A stretch of DNA of 64,000 bases from the NCBI RefSeq assembly GCF_002043095.1, contig NZ_MVOC01000027.1, positions 62,001 through 126,000 of the forward strand, read 5' to 3'. The notes under the pieces are model-generated. The model searched no databases, was not told the origin of the DNA, and saw only the letters and a list, made by a program, of their open reading frames with translations. Made by a program: the position numbers and the translations under genes. Positions within the stretch are counted from its first letter, which is position 1, and every line of letters starts with the position of its first letter. The DNA comes from Mycobacterium sp. AT1. GTDB taxonomy: Bacteria; Actinomycetota; Actinomycetes; Mycobacteriales; Mycobacteriaceae. Below are positions 57,145 to 64,000 of the stretch, in pieces.

Positions 57145-58399
57145 CTGTTCGAGCCGGCGTCCCCTCTTGGCCTGGCGGAGGCGGGGGCGTGACGAAGGAC
57201 GGGCAGCTGTTGGGCGCAGGGACGGTGGCGAACCGGTCGGCTATCCAACCAAGAACCGGGCTGACGTCGACGTCGGAGTGCCCACGGTCGGGTTGCATGT
57301 CGATGCGGACGACGTCATCCATCTCACACGCGGTTTCCAGCGCCGCATCGGTCCAGGCGGGTGGGACGAGGACGTCCTGTCCGCCGTAGACGACGTATGC
57401 CGGAGCCGCCAGGGGGCTCCGCGGGAGATCCGACGTCAGAAGGCGGGCCCGCAGCGCGGCAGCGGCCGCGGCGGTCGACGGCGTCAAGTCGTCGGGGGTG
57501 ATCTGTTCGGCGGCCGCCGACCGCTCGTCGGCCTTCCCGAAGTCGCACTGCAACAGGACGTCCCACTTGTCCGCGACGACTCCGCGTCGATAGTCGTCGA
57601 GGTTCAGGCCTGGATCTTCGTTCTTCTGCGAGGCCAGCAGCGCCTGGTAGACCGGCTCCTGTTCCTTCGACAGCTCCCGATTCACGGCGTCGTCGACGAA
57701 GCCCGAAACATTCAGCGGCGGAGACACACTGACGGTGCCAACCAGCTCCAGCCCGGCCCCGTAGGACGGGCTCAGCTCGTTGGCCGCCCACGCAGCCTGG
57801 CCACCCTGCGACACGCCGAATGCGGCCCACCGGTTGGAGGTGTCGGCGACCACCTTGCGCGCGGCACGCACCGAGTCGACGAGGTTGTAGCCGGCCGTGG
57901 TGGCGTCGAGATACGGATGGTAGGTCGAATCGTCGCCCAGCCCTTGATAATCCGCCATGGTGACGACGTAGCCGGCGTTGACGAGCTCGAGAATGGCGGA
58001 CGACAGGTTGGCCAAGGTCGGCGACGAGGACGGAGCACACCCCGCGACGACGCCGGTGGTGGGGTGGCCGTAGGCGATGATCGGCCACCCGCCCTCGGGC
58101 GGCTTGCCCTTCGGTGCGAAGACGGTGCCCGTCACCTTCGTGGGTTGCCCGGTGACCCCCGACGTCGAGGCATAGGTCACCTTGGCCGCCACCGACGTGA
58201 CGCCGCTGAGCCTTCGGTCGAGGGTGGGCATGCTGTGGGCGGCGGCGACAGTGCCCGGCCCCGAACCGCTGAGATCGGCGGGCAGTGAGATTCCGGCGTC
58301 CGGCGGCGGTGCAACCGGCTCGGTCGTTCGTCCACCGCACGCGGACGTCGTCACGGTCACCACGACGATCGCGGAGATGACGGCGCGGCGCAGGCTCAT
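57131..58399 (-). CDS. LIP-family lipoprotein hydrolase, paralogue 5
   Basis: 422 residues. Signal peptide with lipobox TSAC (about Cys21), so lipid-anchored. Triad: Ser in FGVSQGGQAAWAANEL, Asp in YGGQDVLVPPAW, His in RGHSDVDVSP. A Pro-rich tail (TPPPPPGQEG) ends the protein. ATG at 58399 is preferred over 58414 because GGAGGAGG lies at the right distance and the signal peptide follows at once. First gene of the five-gene run lip5-lip4-esterase-ydcF-sugar transferase. Confidence 0.88.
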   Translation of the reverse strand: MSLRRAVISAIVVVTVTTSACGGRTTEPVAPPPDAGISLPADLSGSGPGTVAAAHSMPTLDRRLSGVTSVAAKVTYASTSGVTGQPTKVTGTVFAPKGKPPEGGWPIIAYGHPTTGVVAGCAPSSSPTLANLSSAILELVNAGYVVTMADYQGLGDDSTYHPYLDATTAGYNLVDSVRAARKVVADTSNRWAAFGVSQGGQAAWAANELSPSYGAGLELVGTVSVSPPLNVSGFVDDAVNRELSKEQEPVYQALLASQKNEDPGLNLDDYRRGVVADKWDVLLQCDFGKADERSAAAEQITPDDLTPSTAAAAAALRARLLTSDLPRSPLAAPAYVVYGGQDVLVPPAWTDAALETACEMDDVVRIDMQPDRGHSDVDVSPVLGWIADRFATVPAPNSCPSFVTPPPPPGQEGTPARTGDGG

Positions 58400-58585
58400 C
58401 CGTGCCTCCTCCATCCACCCCCGTCGAGTGTCGTTGCTAGCGGATTGCGCGCAACGCCCCCTGGTCGAGCTCCCGCCCGTCGATCGTAGGCGATCGAGAC
58501 CGCGGACGACGTCCGCCCCTGGCTAATGCCGACCATCGCACCGTGGATCGCCCGCGAGGGCCGAGCCTCGACAAGGCCCGACATT

Positions 58586-58604
58586 GGCGTCAAATTGTGA
58601 CGCC
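58586..58604. promoter_or_regulatory. Palindrome in the promoter region of the lipase/sugar-transferase operon
   Basis: GGCGTCA-AATTG-TGACGCC has perfect 7-bp arms, about 190 bp upstream of the paralogue 5 start. The gap 58400-58741 (about 340 bp) otherwise shows no gene and should contain this operon's promoter. The element may bind a dimeric regulator or may be part of a terminator for the upstream glycosyltransferase gene; there is no T-run. Confidence 0.4.
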
Positions 58605-58741
58605 GCCCACCTCGAGCCGTCCGACATCCAGCAAACGCCATGACCCGCGGAAGCCGAGGTCACGACGCTGGTCCGCCCTCCCGTCGTAACCACCCACGAT
58701 TCCGGTCACCGCGATCATGACCACAGTCGCTGTCATCGAGG

Positions 58742-59893
58742 TCACGGTCGCGTAGCGGAGTGATCGGGGCCGCCCTTGATCAGCGCGTTCACCGCCGCCC
58801 GTACCGTCCCGTCCCGCCAATGCCGTTCGTTGGCCTGGTAGATCGCCTGCCCCGCAGACACGGCCGCCGGACGGTCGGTCAGCATGCGTCGGCACGCCTG
58901 GACGAAGGCGTCGTCATCGCCGGCGACGTCGAGGGCGAAGATGCTCCCCAGCGACCCCACTGCAGCCTCGGTCCCGACGACCGGAAGTCCGATGCGGGCG
59001 GCGTCGAGGATCTTGACGCGCACGCCGCCACCGGTCGTGATCGGTGCCACCATCGCCCGACACGTGCCGAGGAACGCGTGCAGGTCGTCGACGAAGCCGA
59101 GATCTCGAACCCCCGCCGGGTAGGCCGGTTCCGGCGCGTTCGGCTTCTTCGCGCCGATGACGCACAACTCCGCGTCCGGCACGCCCGCCGAGATACGTGG
59201 CCACAGGGCGAGGGCCCGCAGAAACGCCTCCTGATTCGGCGGCCAGTCCCTGGTGCCCATCAGCACCAGACGCGCAGGCGTCGTCGAGACGTCGACCTGA
59301 TCGGCGGGGGGCAACGTGAGCTCGAACCACCTGGCGCCACGAACGCCGTTGCGGCGGTACTGCTCTGCCTCGTCTGCATCGAAGGTGCCGACGGCGTCGG
59401 CGGCCATGGCCACCCGCAACTCGTCACGGACCAGCCGCTTGGACTCCACTCGTCCGAGGAGTCCACGGCTGGCGCCCCAGACCAGAGCCTCGCTGACGTG
59501 GGTGTTGACCACCAGCCTGCGTTTGCCGACGAGCGAACTCCGCAGGAACGACTCGGCCATGTAACTGTGTTCGGCGACGAAGACGTCGGCGTCCGCTCGT
59601 TCGATCGCCGCGACCAGCTCGTCGCCGTCGAATCGGACGTGGACCAGACTGCGGCGCGACCTGGCCGCGGCCGCGAGCAAGCCCAGCGGCCGTACGGCGG
59701 GTTTGCGCACCCTCGTCACCTCGACCCCGCCGGGAACGAAATCGGCTGTGACGGAGCCACTCTCCGCAGCCAAGCAGATGACCGAGACGTCGTGACTCTC
59801 CGCGGCCAGCTCGACGAAGAGTCGCGACAGCGCGACGTCACCGCCGTGTTCGACCACCGGGTCCTTGGACATCAGGAAGACGACGGAGGTCAC
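58742..59893 (-). CDS. Glycosyltransferase, GT4-like (GT-B fold)
   Basis: 383 residues. N-terminal acceptor half VVFLMSKDPVVEHGGDVALSRL with the Gly-Gly loop. C-terminal donor half has VLMGTRDWPPNQEAFLRAL, ELCVIGAKKPN and the nucleotide-sugar segment APITTGGGVRVKILDAARIGLPVVGT. It resembles Glyco_trans_1_4 enzymes with no clear sugar preference. It should add a repeat-unit sugar. It overlaps the flippase gene upstream (start codon over its stop), and the operon ends after it. Confidence 0.86.
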   Translation of the reverse strand: MTSVVFLMSKDPVVEHGGDVALSRLFVELAAESHDVSVICLAAESGSVTADFVPGGVEVTRVRKPAVRPLGLLAAAARSRRSLVHVRFDGDELVAAIERADADVFVAEHSYMAESFLRSSLVGKRRLVVNTHVSEALVWGASRGLLGRVESKRLVRDELRVAMAADAVGTFDADEAEQYRRNGVRGARWFELTLPPADQVDVSTTPARLVLMGTRDWPPNQEAFLRALALWPRISAGVPDAELCVIGAKKPNAPEPAYPAGVRDLGFVDDLHAFLGTCRAMVAPITTGGGVRVKILDAARIGLPVVGTEAAVGSLGSIFALDVAGDDDAFVQACRRMLTDRPAAVSAGQAIYQANERHWRDGTVRAAVNALIKGGPDHSATRP

Positions 59894-60993
59894 GGGCGCC
59901 GCCGTCCGTAGAGTGCGGTCGCGAACACCGCCAGCAGCATGGCGTCCGCCGCCGTCGTCGCGATCGCCGCGGCCACCGCTCCGAGGCCGAGCTTGACCAG
60001 GATGGTCAGCAGCGCGAGCTTGACCGGCAGGAGAGCGATCGACGCAGCGAGCCGAAAGCGGTCCCGCCGTTGGGCGTAGAGGATGACCTGGAAGACGCAG
60101 ATCACGGTTCGCAGGAAACAGAATCCGGCCATGATCACCATGGCCTCGGCCATCGGCGCCGGCGCGGGCGTGAACAGCATCACCACTCCGGTGACGAGGA
60201 CGATCGTGCCGACGGCGGCCGAAATGGTGAGCGTCAGACGCAACTTGGGACCGGTCTTCAGGTCACCACCGCTCTTGCGCAGGGGTTCGTGATACGTCAT
60301 CGCGAACGACTGCCCGATACCGGCCAACGCGGTGGCCAGCATCAGCGTGACGTTGTAGTAACCGACCACGGTGCTGTTGGTGAGGAAGCCCAGGAGCAGC
60401 ACGTCGCCCTGCAGGTAAGCGGCTGTGCCCAAACCCATCTCGGCAGTGAGGTAGACCATCTGCCGCGGCGAGCCTGGCAGTCCGGGTCGGTGGCCCCGCA
60501 CGCCAGCACCGGCCAGGACCAGGATCACGGCGTAGGGCGCGCAATAGAGCAGGCTGGTCAGCTTCAGCGTGGGGTCGTCCACTGCGAAGAGGTAGGCACA
60601 CACCAGCACGACGCTGCTGGTTTGCCTGATGGCGTCGTAACGCCACACCAAGTCGGGATGTCCTTCGCGTACGGCGCGGCTCTTGAGGCTGTTGAATGCC
60701 ATCTCACCGCCGGCCATGGCGAAGCCGAACCACAGCAGGTACAGCTTGTCGAACGGCAGGAGGGCAAGCCCGACGACGACGAGCGCGACGCCCACCAGAT
60801 AGCGACTCGAGCGCTCCCGGTTGAAGTCGTCATCGGACTCCCGGATCGCCCGAACTGCCCACGGATTGTCAAGGGGCGGGCCGAGAATCGTGGCGAATGA
60901 GAACGCCAGCGCATACAGACCGTAGTCGGCGATGCCGAGGCGGGCGATGATCGCGAAGGTCAGCAGCAGGCCGAGGCCTCGGCTGCCGTACAT
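59890..60993 (-). CDS. Wzx-like polysaccharide flippase (MATE/MVF type), 5' end possibly frameshifted
   Basis: 367 residues from the first in-frame ATG, about 10-11 membrane helices, no soluble domain: the layout of Wzx lipid-linked oligosaccharide flippases. The family is usually 400-480 residues, and this start falls inside the first helix (LLLTFAIIARLGIADYG). The frame stays open upstream for 37 codons (NLFKTLVGVFF right before the ATG), with only a CTG at 61077 as possible start. A well-placed TGATG-coupled ATG at 61108 is in another frame and stops after nine codons. A single-base indel near 61080 would join them. Confidence 0.8.
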   Translation of the reverse strand: MYGSRGLGLLLTFAIIARLGIADYGLYALAFSFATILGPPLDNPWAVRAIRESDDDFNRERSSRYLVGVALVVVGLALLPFDKLYLLWFGFAMAGGEMAFNSLKSRAVREGHPDLVWRYDAIRQTSSVVLVCAYLFAVDDPTLKLTSLLYCAPYAVILVLAGAGVRGHRPGLPGSPRQMVYLTAEMGLGTAAYLQGDVLLLGFLTNSTVVGYYNVTLMLATALAGIGQSFAMTYHEPLRKSGGDLKTGPKLRLTLTISAAVGTIVLVTGVVMLFTPAPAPMAEAMVIMAGFCFLRTVICVFQVILYAQRRDRFRLAASIALLPVKLALLTILVKLGLGAVAAAIATTAADAMLLAVFATALYGRRRP

Positions 60994-61107
60994 GAAGAAG
61001 ACGCCGACGAGCGTCTTGAAGAGATTGCGCGACGCGCCTTCGGGGGCTGATTCGGGCGCCGATTCGGGGAGCGTCAGGTCACGAGCCCTTCGTCTCGAGC
61101 GTCGTCA

Positions 61108-61803
61108 TCAGCAGAACAGGGGCCGGTAGCCACCCGTGTACTTGAGCGCCTCTGGATCGCGCTTGCCGATCACCTTGGCTGGCACTCCACCGACGATCTC
61201 GCACACCCCGATGTCCTTGGTGACCACCGCTTGGGCGGCGACGACTCCGCCGCGACCGATCAGCGACGGCAGCACCATGGCTCGGCTGGCGATCCACGCG
61301 TAGTCGGACACCACGGTGGGGATGGGCACCGGGAGGAAGTCCGGGTGGTTGACGTCGTGTCCGCCGCCAATGATCTGAACGTCGCTGGCGATCGTCACGT
61401 CGTTGCCGATGTAGAGACCGGCGCGGGCGTCGAGCAGGCAGCGCGAACCGATCGACGTGTTGTCACCCACGGTCAGGAATTCGATGTCGAGGATCGTGGT
61501 GCCGAGCATGATGCAGGAGTTTCCGCCGATGGTGGCGCCGAAAAGCCGGAGGAATCCCTGCCGGATGAAGTGGAACGGAATGTGGGTGACGATCAGGTTG
61601 TAGAGCACCTGCCCGATGCGGTTGCGGAGCTTGCGTTGCAAGCCCATGTTCTGCATCCGGTAGTTGGCCACCCTGCCGTCGGGTTGCAGGTCGTAGGACG
61701 GCGGTGGCGGCAACTTCAATCCGGGTGCGGCGGCGACCTTTCTGGCTACGTCTTCCGGGTCCGCCTTTGCGGGTTCGGTGTTCACCGGCGTGGCTCCTGC
61801 CAT
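61108..61803 (-). CDS. Hexapeptide-repeat O-acyltransferase, copy 1
   Basis: 231 residues with a left-handed beta-helix domain (hexapeptide repeats such as IGGNSCIMLGTTIL, IGNDVTIASDVQIIG) of the CatB/NodL-like acetyltransferase type. The catalytic His is in GGGHDVNHPDF, and the C-terminal GGVPAKVIGKR lid is typical. It probably O-acetylates (or otherwise acylates) a repeat-unit sugar in the cytosol. It is about as long as copy 2 at 63.3 kb and shares its key segments (LLDARAG, HPDF, IASRAM). Its stop overlaps an ATG (TGATG) leading towards the flippase. Confidence 0.88.
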   Translation of the reverse strand: MAGATPVNTEPAKADPEDVARKVAAAPGLKLPPPPSYDLQPDGRVANYRMQNMGLQRKLRNRIGQVLYNLIVTHIPFHFIRQGFLRLFGATIGGNSCIMLGTTILDIEFLTVGDNTSIGSRCLLDARAGLYIGNDVTIASDVQIIGGGHDVNHPDFLPVPIPTVVSDYAWIASRAMVLPSLIGRGGVVAAQAVVTKDIGVCEIVGGVPAKVIGKRDPEALKYTGGYRPLFC

Positions 61804-61882
61804 GTTCTAGGCGTACGACGCCGCAGCGTCGTCTCGGCAACTCGGGGTGTCAGGGTACAGCGGTGACAGCGGAGACAGCAGC

Positions 61883-63052
61883 TCACCGGGGCAGCGCGAC
61901 GAGGCCGTTGACCGCGTCGTGAAGCTTCTCCGAGAACGACGCCTCGCTGAACTGCTTGACGTGGTCCCGGATCTTGTCCGAGTCGAACTTGGTCATCTCG
62001 AATCGGTCGACGGCCTCGGCGATGTCGCCGGGGGTCGGCTCGTCGAAGTACATGCCGCTGATGCCCTCGTGGATGGTGTCGAGGAATCCGCCGTACCGCA
62101 GCGCGATCGCCGGGCGGCCCCAGATTCCCGCTTCGAGCGGTGTCAGGCCGTAGTCCTCGTAGCTCGCCGCGAGGATGGCGCGGCAGTTTCCGTACAGCCA
62201 CGCCAACTCGCCGTCGGAGATGTCGGAGACCATGGTGACGTTCGGCGTCTTCATGGCGCGAAGGCGCTCGGCCTGCGGTCCGCGGCCGACGACGACGAGC
62301 CGGCGGTCGGTGCCGGCGAACGCACGGACGATCGCGTCGACGTTCTTGTACGGCAGCAGCCGGGAGACGACGAGGTAGAAGGCGCCGTCGACTGAGTCGA
62401 TGTTGGCCGCGTCGGCACCCAGCCAGTCCACGACCTCGGGGATCGGTTTGACGCTGTCGGCTTGCGCCATGGTGACCGGGGGGAAGACGACCTCGGCCTC
62501 GACGTCGTAGGCGATGCGGATGCGCTCGCGGATCACCGCGGAGTTCGCCAGGTAGCGGTCGCTGGACAGCGCGGCACGGCGATCCCACGTGGTGAGGTAC
62601 TTGGCCATGGCACGAAGACCGAGCTTCGCGACGGTGTTGCCGTGCTCGCCCAGGTAACTGTCGCCCTGGTACAGCCAACGTGCCGGCGAATGGCAGTAGA
62701 TGAGCTTGCGGCCCGTGGTCTGGAATCCGTGCGCCCATCCGCTGCTGCTGGCGAGCACGACGTCGGCGTCGATCTGAACGGAGTTGGCGACGAACGGGAA
62801 GAGGGGAAGCGCGGCGCGGTGGTGCTTGCGGATCGCCTTCACCCGGTTGACGGACGCCACCCGAACGTCGAGATCCCTGAATTCGGGGAACGTCGCGTCG
62901 GGGTCGTAGAGCATGGTGTAGATCGGAGCGTCCGGAAACGCCCTGCTCATCGCCAGTACGGTCTTCTCAGCCCCCCCGAGCTGAGTGAGGTAGTCGTGCG
63001 CTATCGCCACTCGAGGGCGCGTTGACGTACGCGCTAAGAGGTCTCGGGGCAC
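61883..63052 (-). CDS. Glycosyltransferase, GT4 family (WbaZ-like)
   Basis: 389 residues. N-terminal VAIAHDYLTQLGGAEKTVLAM (acceptor loop), then IYCHSPARWLYQGDSYLG and the donor site VVVGRGPQAERL, with the E-x7-E motif in ASYEDYGLTPLEAGIWGRPAIA. Closest in wording to mannosyltransferase-like WbaZ proteins, so a mannose or related donor is plausible. Lies between the two acyltransferase genes. GTG at 63052; a later start near AIAHDY is not supported by a ribosome site. Confidence 0.88.
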   Translation of the reverse strand: MPRDLLARTSTRPRVAIAHDYLTQLGGAEKTVLAMSRAFPDAPIYTMLYDPDATFPEFRDLDVRVASVNRVKAIRKHHRAALPLFPFVANSVQIDADVVLASSSGWAHGFQTTGRKLIYCHSPARWLYQGDSYLGEHGNTVAKLGLRAMAKYLTTWDRRAALSSDRYLANSAVIRERIRIAYDVEAEVVFPPVTMAQADSVKPIPEVVDWLGADAANIDSVDGAFYLVVSRLLPYKNVDAIVRAFAGTDRRLVVVGRGPQAERLRAMKTPNVTMVSDISDGELAWLYGNCRAILAASYEDYGLTPLEAGIWGRPAIALRYGGFLDTIHEGISGMYFDEPTPGDIAEAVDRFEMTKFDSDKIRDHVKQFSEASFSEKLHDAVNGLVALPR

Positions 63053-63175
63053 CGTCAGTAATCCTCACGATGTTTGGCACTTGAACATGCGTGCTGGGCG
63101 GGACAGGGGGTTGCGCCAACCCGCCATACGGGAGGCGCCGCCGACAACTGTACACCGGCTACCCAAATCTCACCG

Positions 63176-63198
63176 GTTGCCAGAAAATGACTGGCAAC
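63176..63198. terminator. Hairpin between acyltransferase copy 2 and the glycosyltransferase
   Basis: GTTGCCAG-AAAATGA-CTGGCAAC has perfect 8-bp arms in the 204-bp gap 63053-63256. It could end the copy 2 transcript or serve as an operator for the following operon. No T-run follows on the minus strand. Confidence 0.45.
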
Positions 63199-63256
63199 TC
63201 GTGACCTGATCGTCAGCAAAATGTTCGAAATGTGTCCCCTGCTGTCACTTTAGGTG

Positions 63257-63943
63257 TCAGAACAGCGGCACCTTGAACTTCCCGCTGTACCGAAGAGCGT
63301 CCGGATTTCGTTTGCCGATGACCTTGGCGGGGACGCCGCCGGCGATCCCGAGCGGGGGTATGTCGTTGACGACCACCGCATGCGCGGCAACCACCGCACC
63401 ACTGCCGATGAGGCAAGGCAGGATCATCGCCCGGCTCGCGATCCAGACGTGGTGGTCGATGACGATGGGGTCGGGTGGATTGGGTGCCGGAGGAAAGTCG
63501 GGATGGTTGATGTCGTGGCCGCCCGCGATCATGTGGGTGTCACTGGCGATGATGACGTCGTCACCGATGGCAATCCCCGCCCTGGCGTCCAGCAAGCATC
63601 GGAACCCGATCGAAACCCGGTCACCGATGACGATCAATCGGATGGACCAAACGTTGGTTCCCCTGTTGATCGCCGTGTCCTTGCCGATCGATGCTCCGAA
63701 CGCGCGGAGATAGGCCTGCCGGACGAAGTGCAGGGGAATGTAGGTGACGAAGTTGTTGAAGAACCAGGCCGAGTAGAGGTCGACGAACCTCGACCACACC
63801 GTTTCACCGGCGATGCGGAAGTTGACGATGCGCCCGTCGTCGTCGGTGATCCACTCCATCAGGCCGGGCGTCCGAACCTTGGGGTTCACCTCGCGCTTCT
63901 TGGCGATGGACTCCGGATCGGACCGCTGGGGTTCGACGAACAC
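63257..63943 (-). CDS. Hexapeptide-repeat O-acyltransferase, copy 2
   Basis: 228 residues, paralogue of the 61.1-61.8 kb gene. Hexapeptide beta-helix (IGKDTAINRGTNVW, IGDDVIIASDTHMIAGG), catalytic His in AGGHDINHPDF, and lid GGVPAKVIGKR. The N-terminal 70 residues differ from copy 1 and may set acceptor choice. The GTG at 63943 has a GGGAG ribosome site 8 bp upstream. First visible gene of the leftward polysaccharide operon; more of the locus may continue beyond the window. Confidence 0.87.
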   Translation of the reverse strand: MFVEPQRSDPESIAKKREVNPKVRTPGLMEWITDDDGRIVNFRIAGETVWSRFVDLYSAWFFNNFVTYIPLHFVRQAYLRAFGASIGKDTAINRGTNVWSIRLIVIGDRVSIGFRCLLDARAGIAIGDDVIIASDTHMIAGGHDINHPDFPPAPNPPDPIVIDHHVWIASRAMILPCLIGSGAVVAAHAVVVNDIPPLGIAGGVPAKVIGKRNPDALRYSGKFKVPLF

Positions 63944-64000
63944 TGTGCTTGCTCCCGTCTTCGTTCGCTGCCCCGGTAACGTCCGGGAGCAGTCAGCCGG

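Overview
This is a high-GC actinobacterial chromosome segment, almost certainly from a fast-growing Mycobacterium (Mycolicibacterium). The gene order secA1 - hpf - comF - lpqB - mtrB - mtrA - tmk - sahH - tetR - rubB - rubA - alkB - permease - manA - manB - DUF3499 - whiB2 - fbiA - fbiB - manC - wbbL - rmlD - lcp1 - fadE25 - purE - purK - gtrA - PH protein - birA matches the Mycobacterium tuberculosis Rv3240c to Rv3279c backbone as I remember it. Family assignments rest on motifs and on remembered homologues; no search was run.

Regions. (1) 1-11.7 kb: the secretion ATPase SecA1 (cut by the window edge), a long-form hibernation factor, ComF, then an EsxF/EsxE/CpnT-like/immunity operon that sits elsewhere in M. 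tuberculosis, then lpqB-mtrB-mtrA-tmk. (2) 11.7-16.7 kb: an insertion between tmk and sahH with a decayed WXG100 gene, a secreted LIP-family lipase, a decayed copy of the tmk 5' end, a bicupin and a two-domain nitrilase-like protein. (3) 16.7-24.6 kb: sahH, the alkane hydroxylase operon alkB-rubA-rubB-tetR, an amino-acid permease, an FAD monooxygenase and a cation efflux protein. (4) 24.6-45.2 kb: envelope and cofactor genes. These cover mannose activation (manA, manB, manC), the arabinogalactan linker and ligase (wbbL, rmlD, lcp1), coenzyme F420 (fbiA, fbiB), WhiB2, purE/purK and birA.

(5) 45.2-64 kb is the notable part: a Wzx/Wzy-type exopolysaccharide locus directly upstream of birA. It has a polyprenyl-phosphate sugar transferase, a Wzz protein, a Wzz/BY-kinase-like fusion, a Wzy polymerase, a Wzx-type flippase, two glycosyltransferases, two related hexapeptide O-acyltransferases, an SGNH acetylesterase and a YdcF protein. 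Interleaved in the same tightly overlapping operons are five paralogous secreted or lipid-anchored LIP-family (PF03583-like) hydrolases. One of these has lost its nucleophile serine and its catalytic histidine. I infer an envelope or extracellular glycan whose acyl decoration is built by the acyltransferases and edited by the secreted hydrolases. I do not know of this combination being described.

No rRNA, tRNA, CRISPR array or intact insertion sequence was seen.
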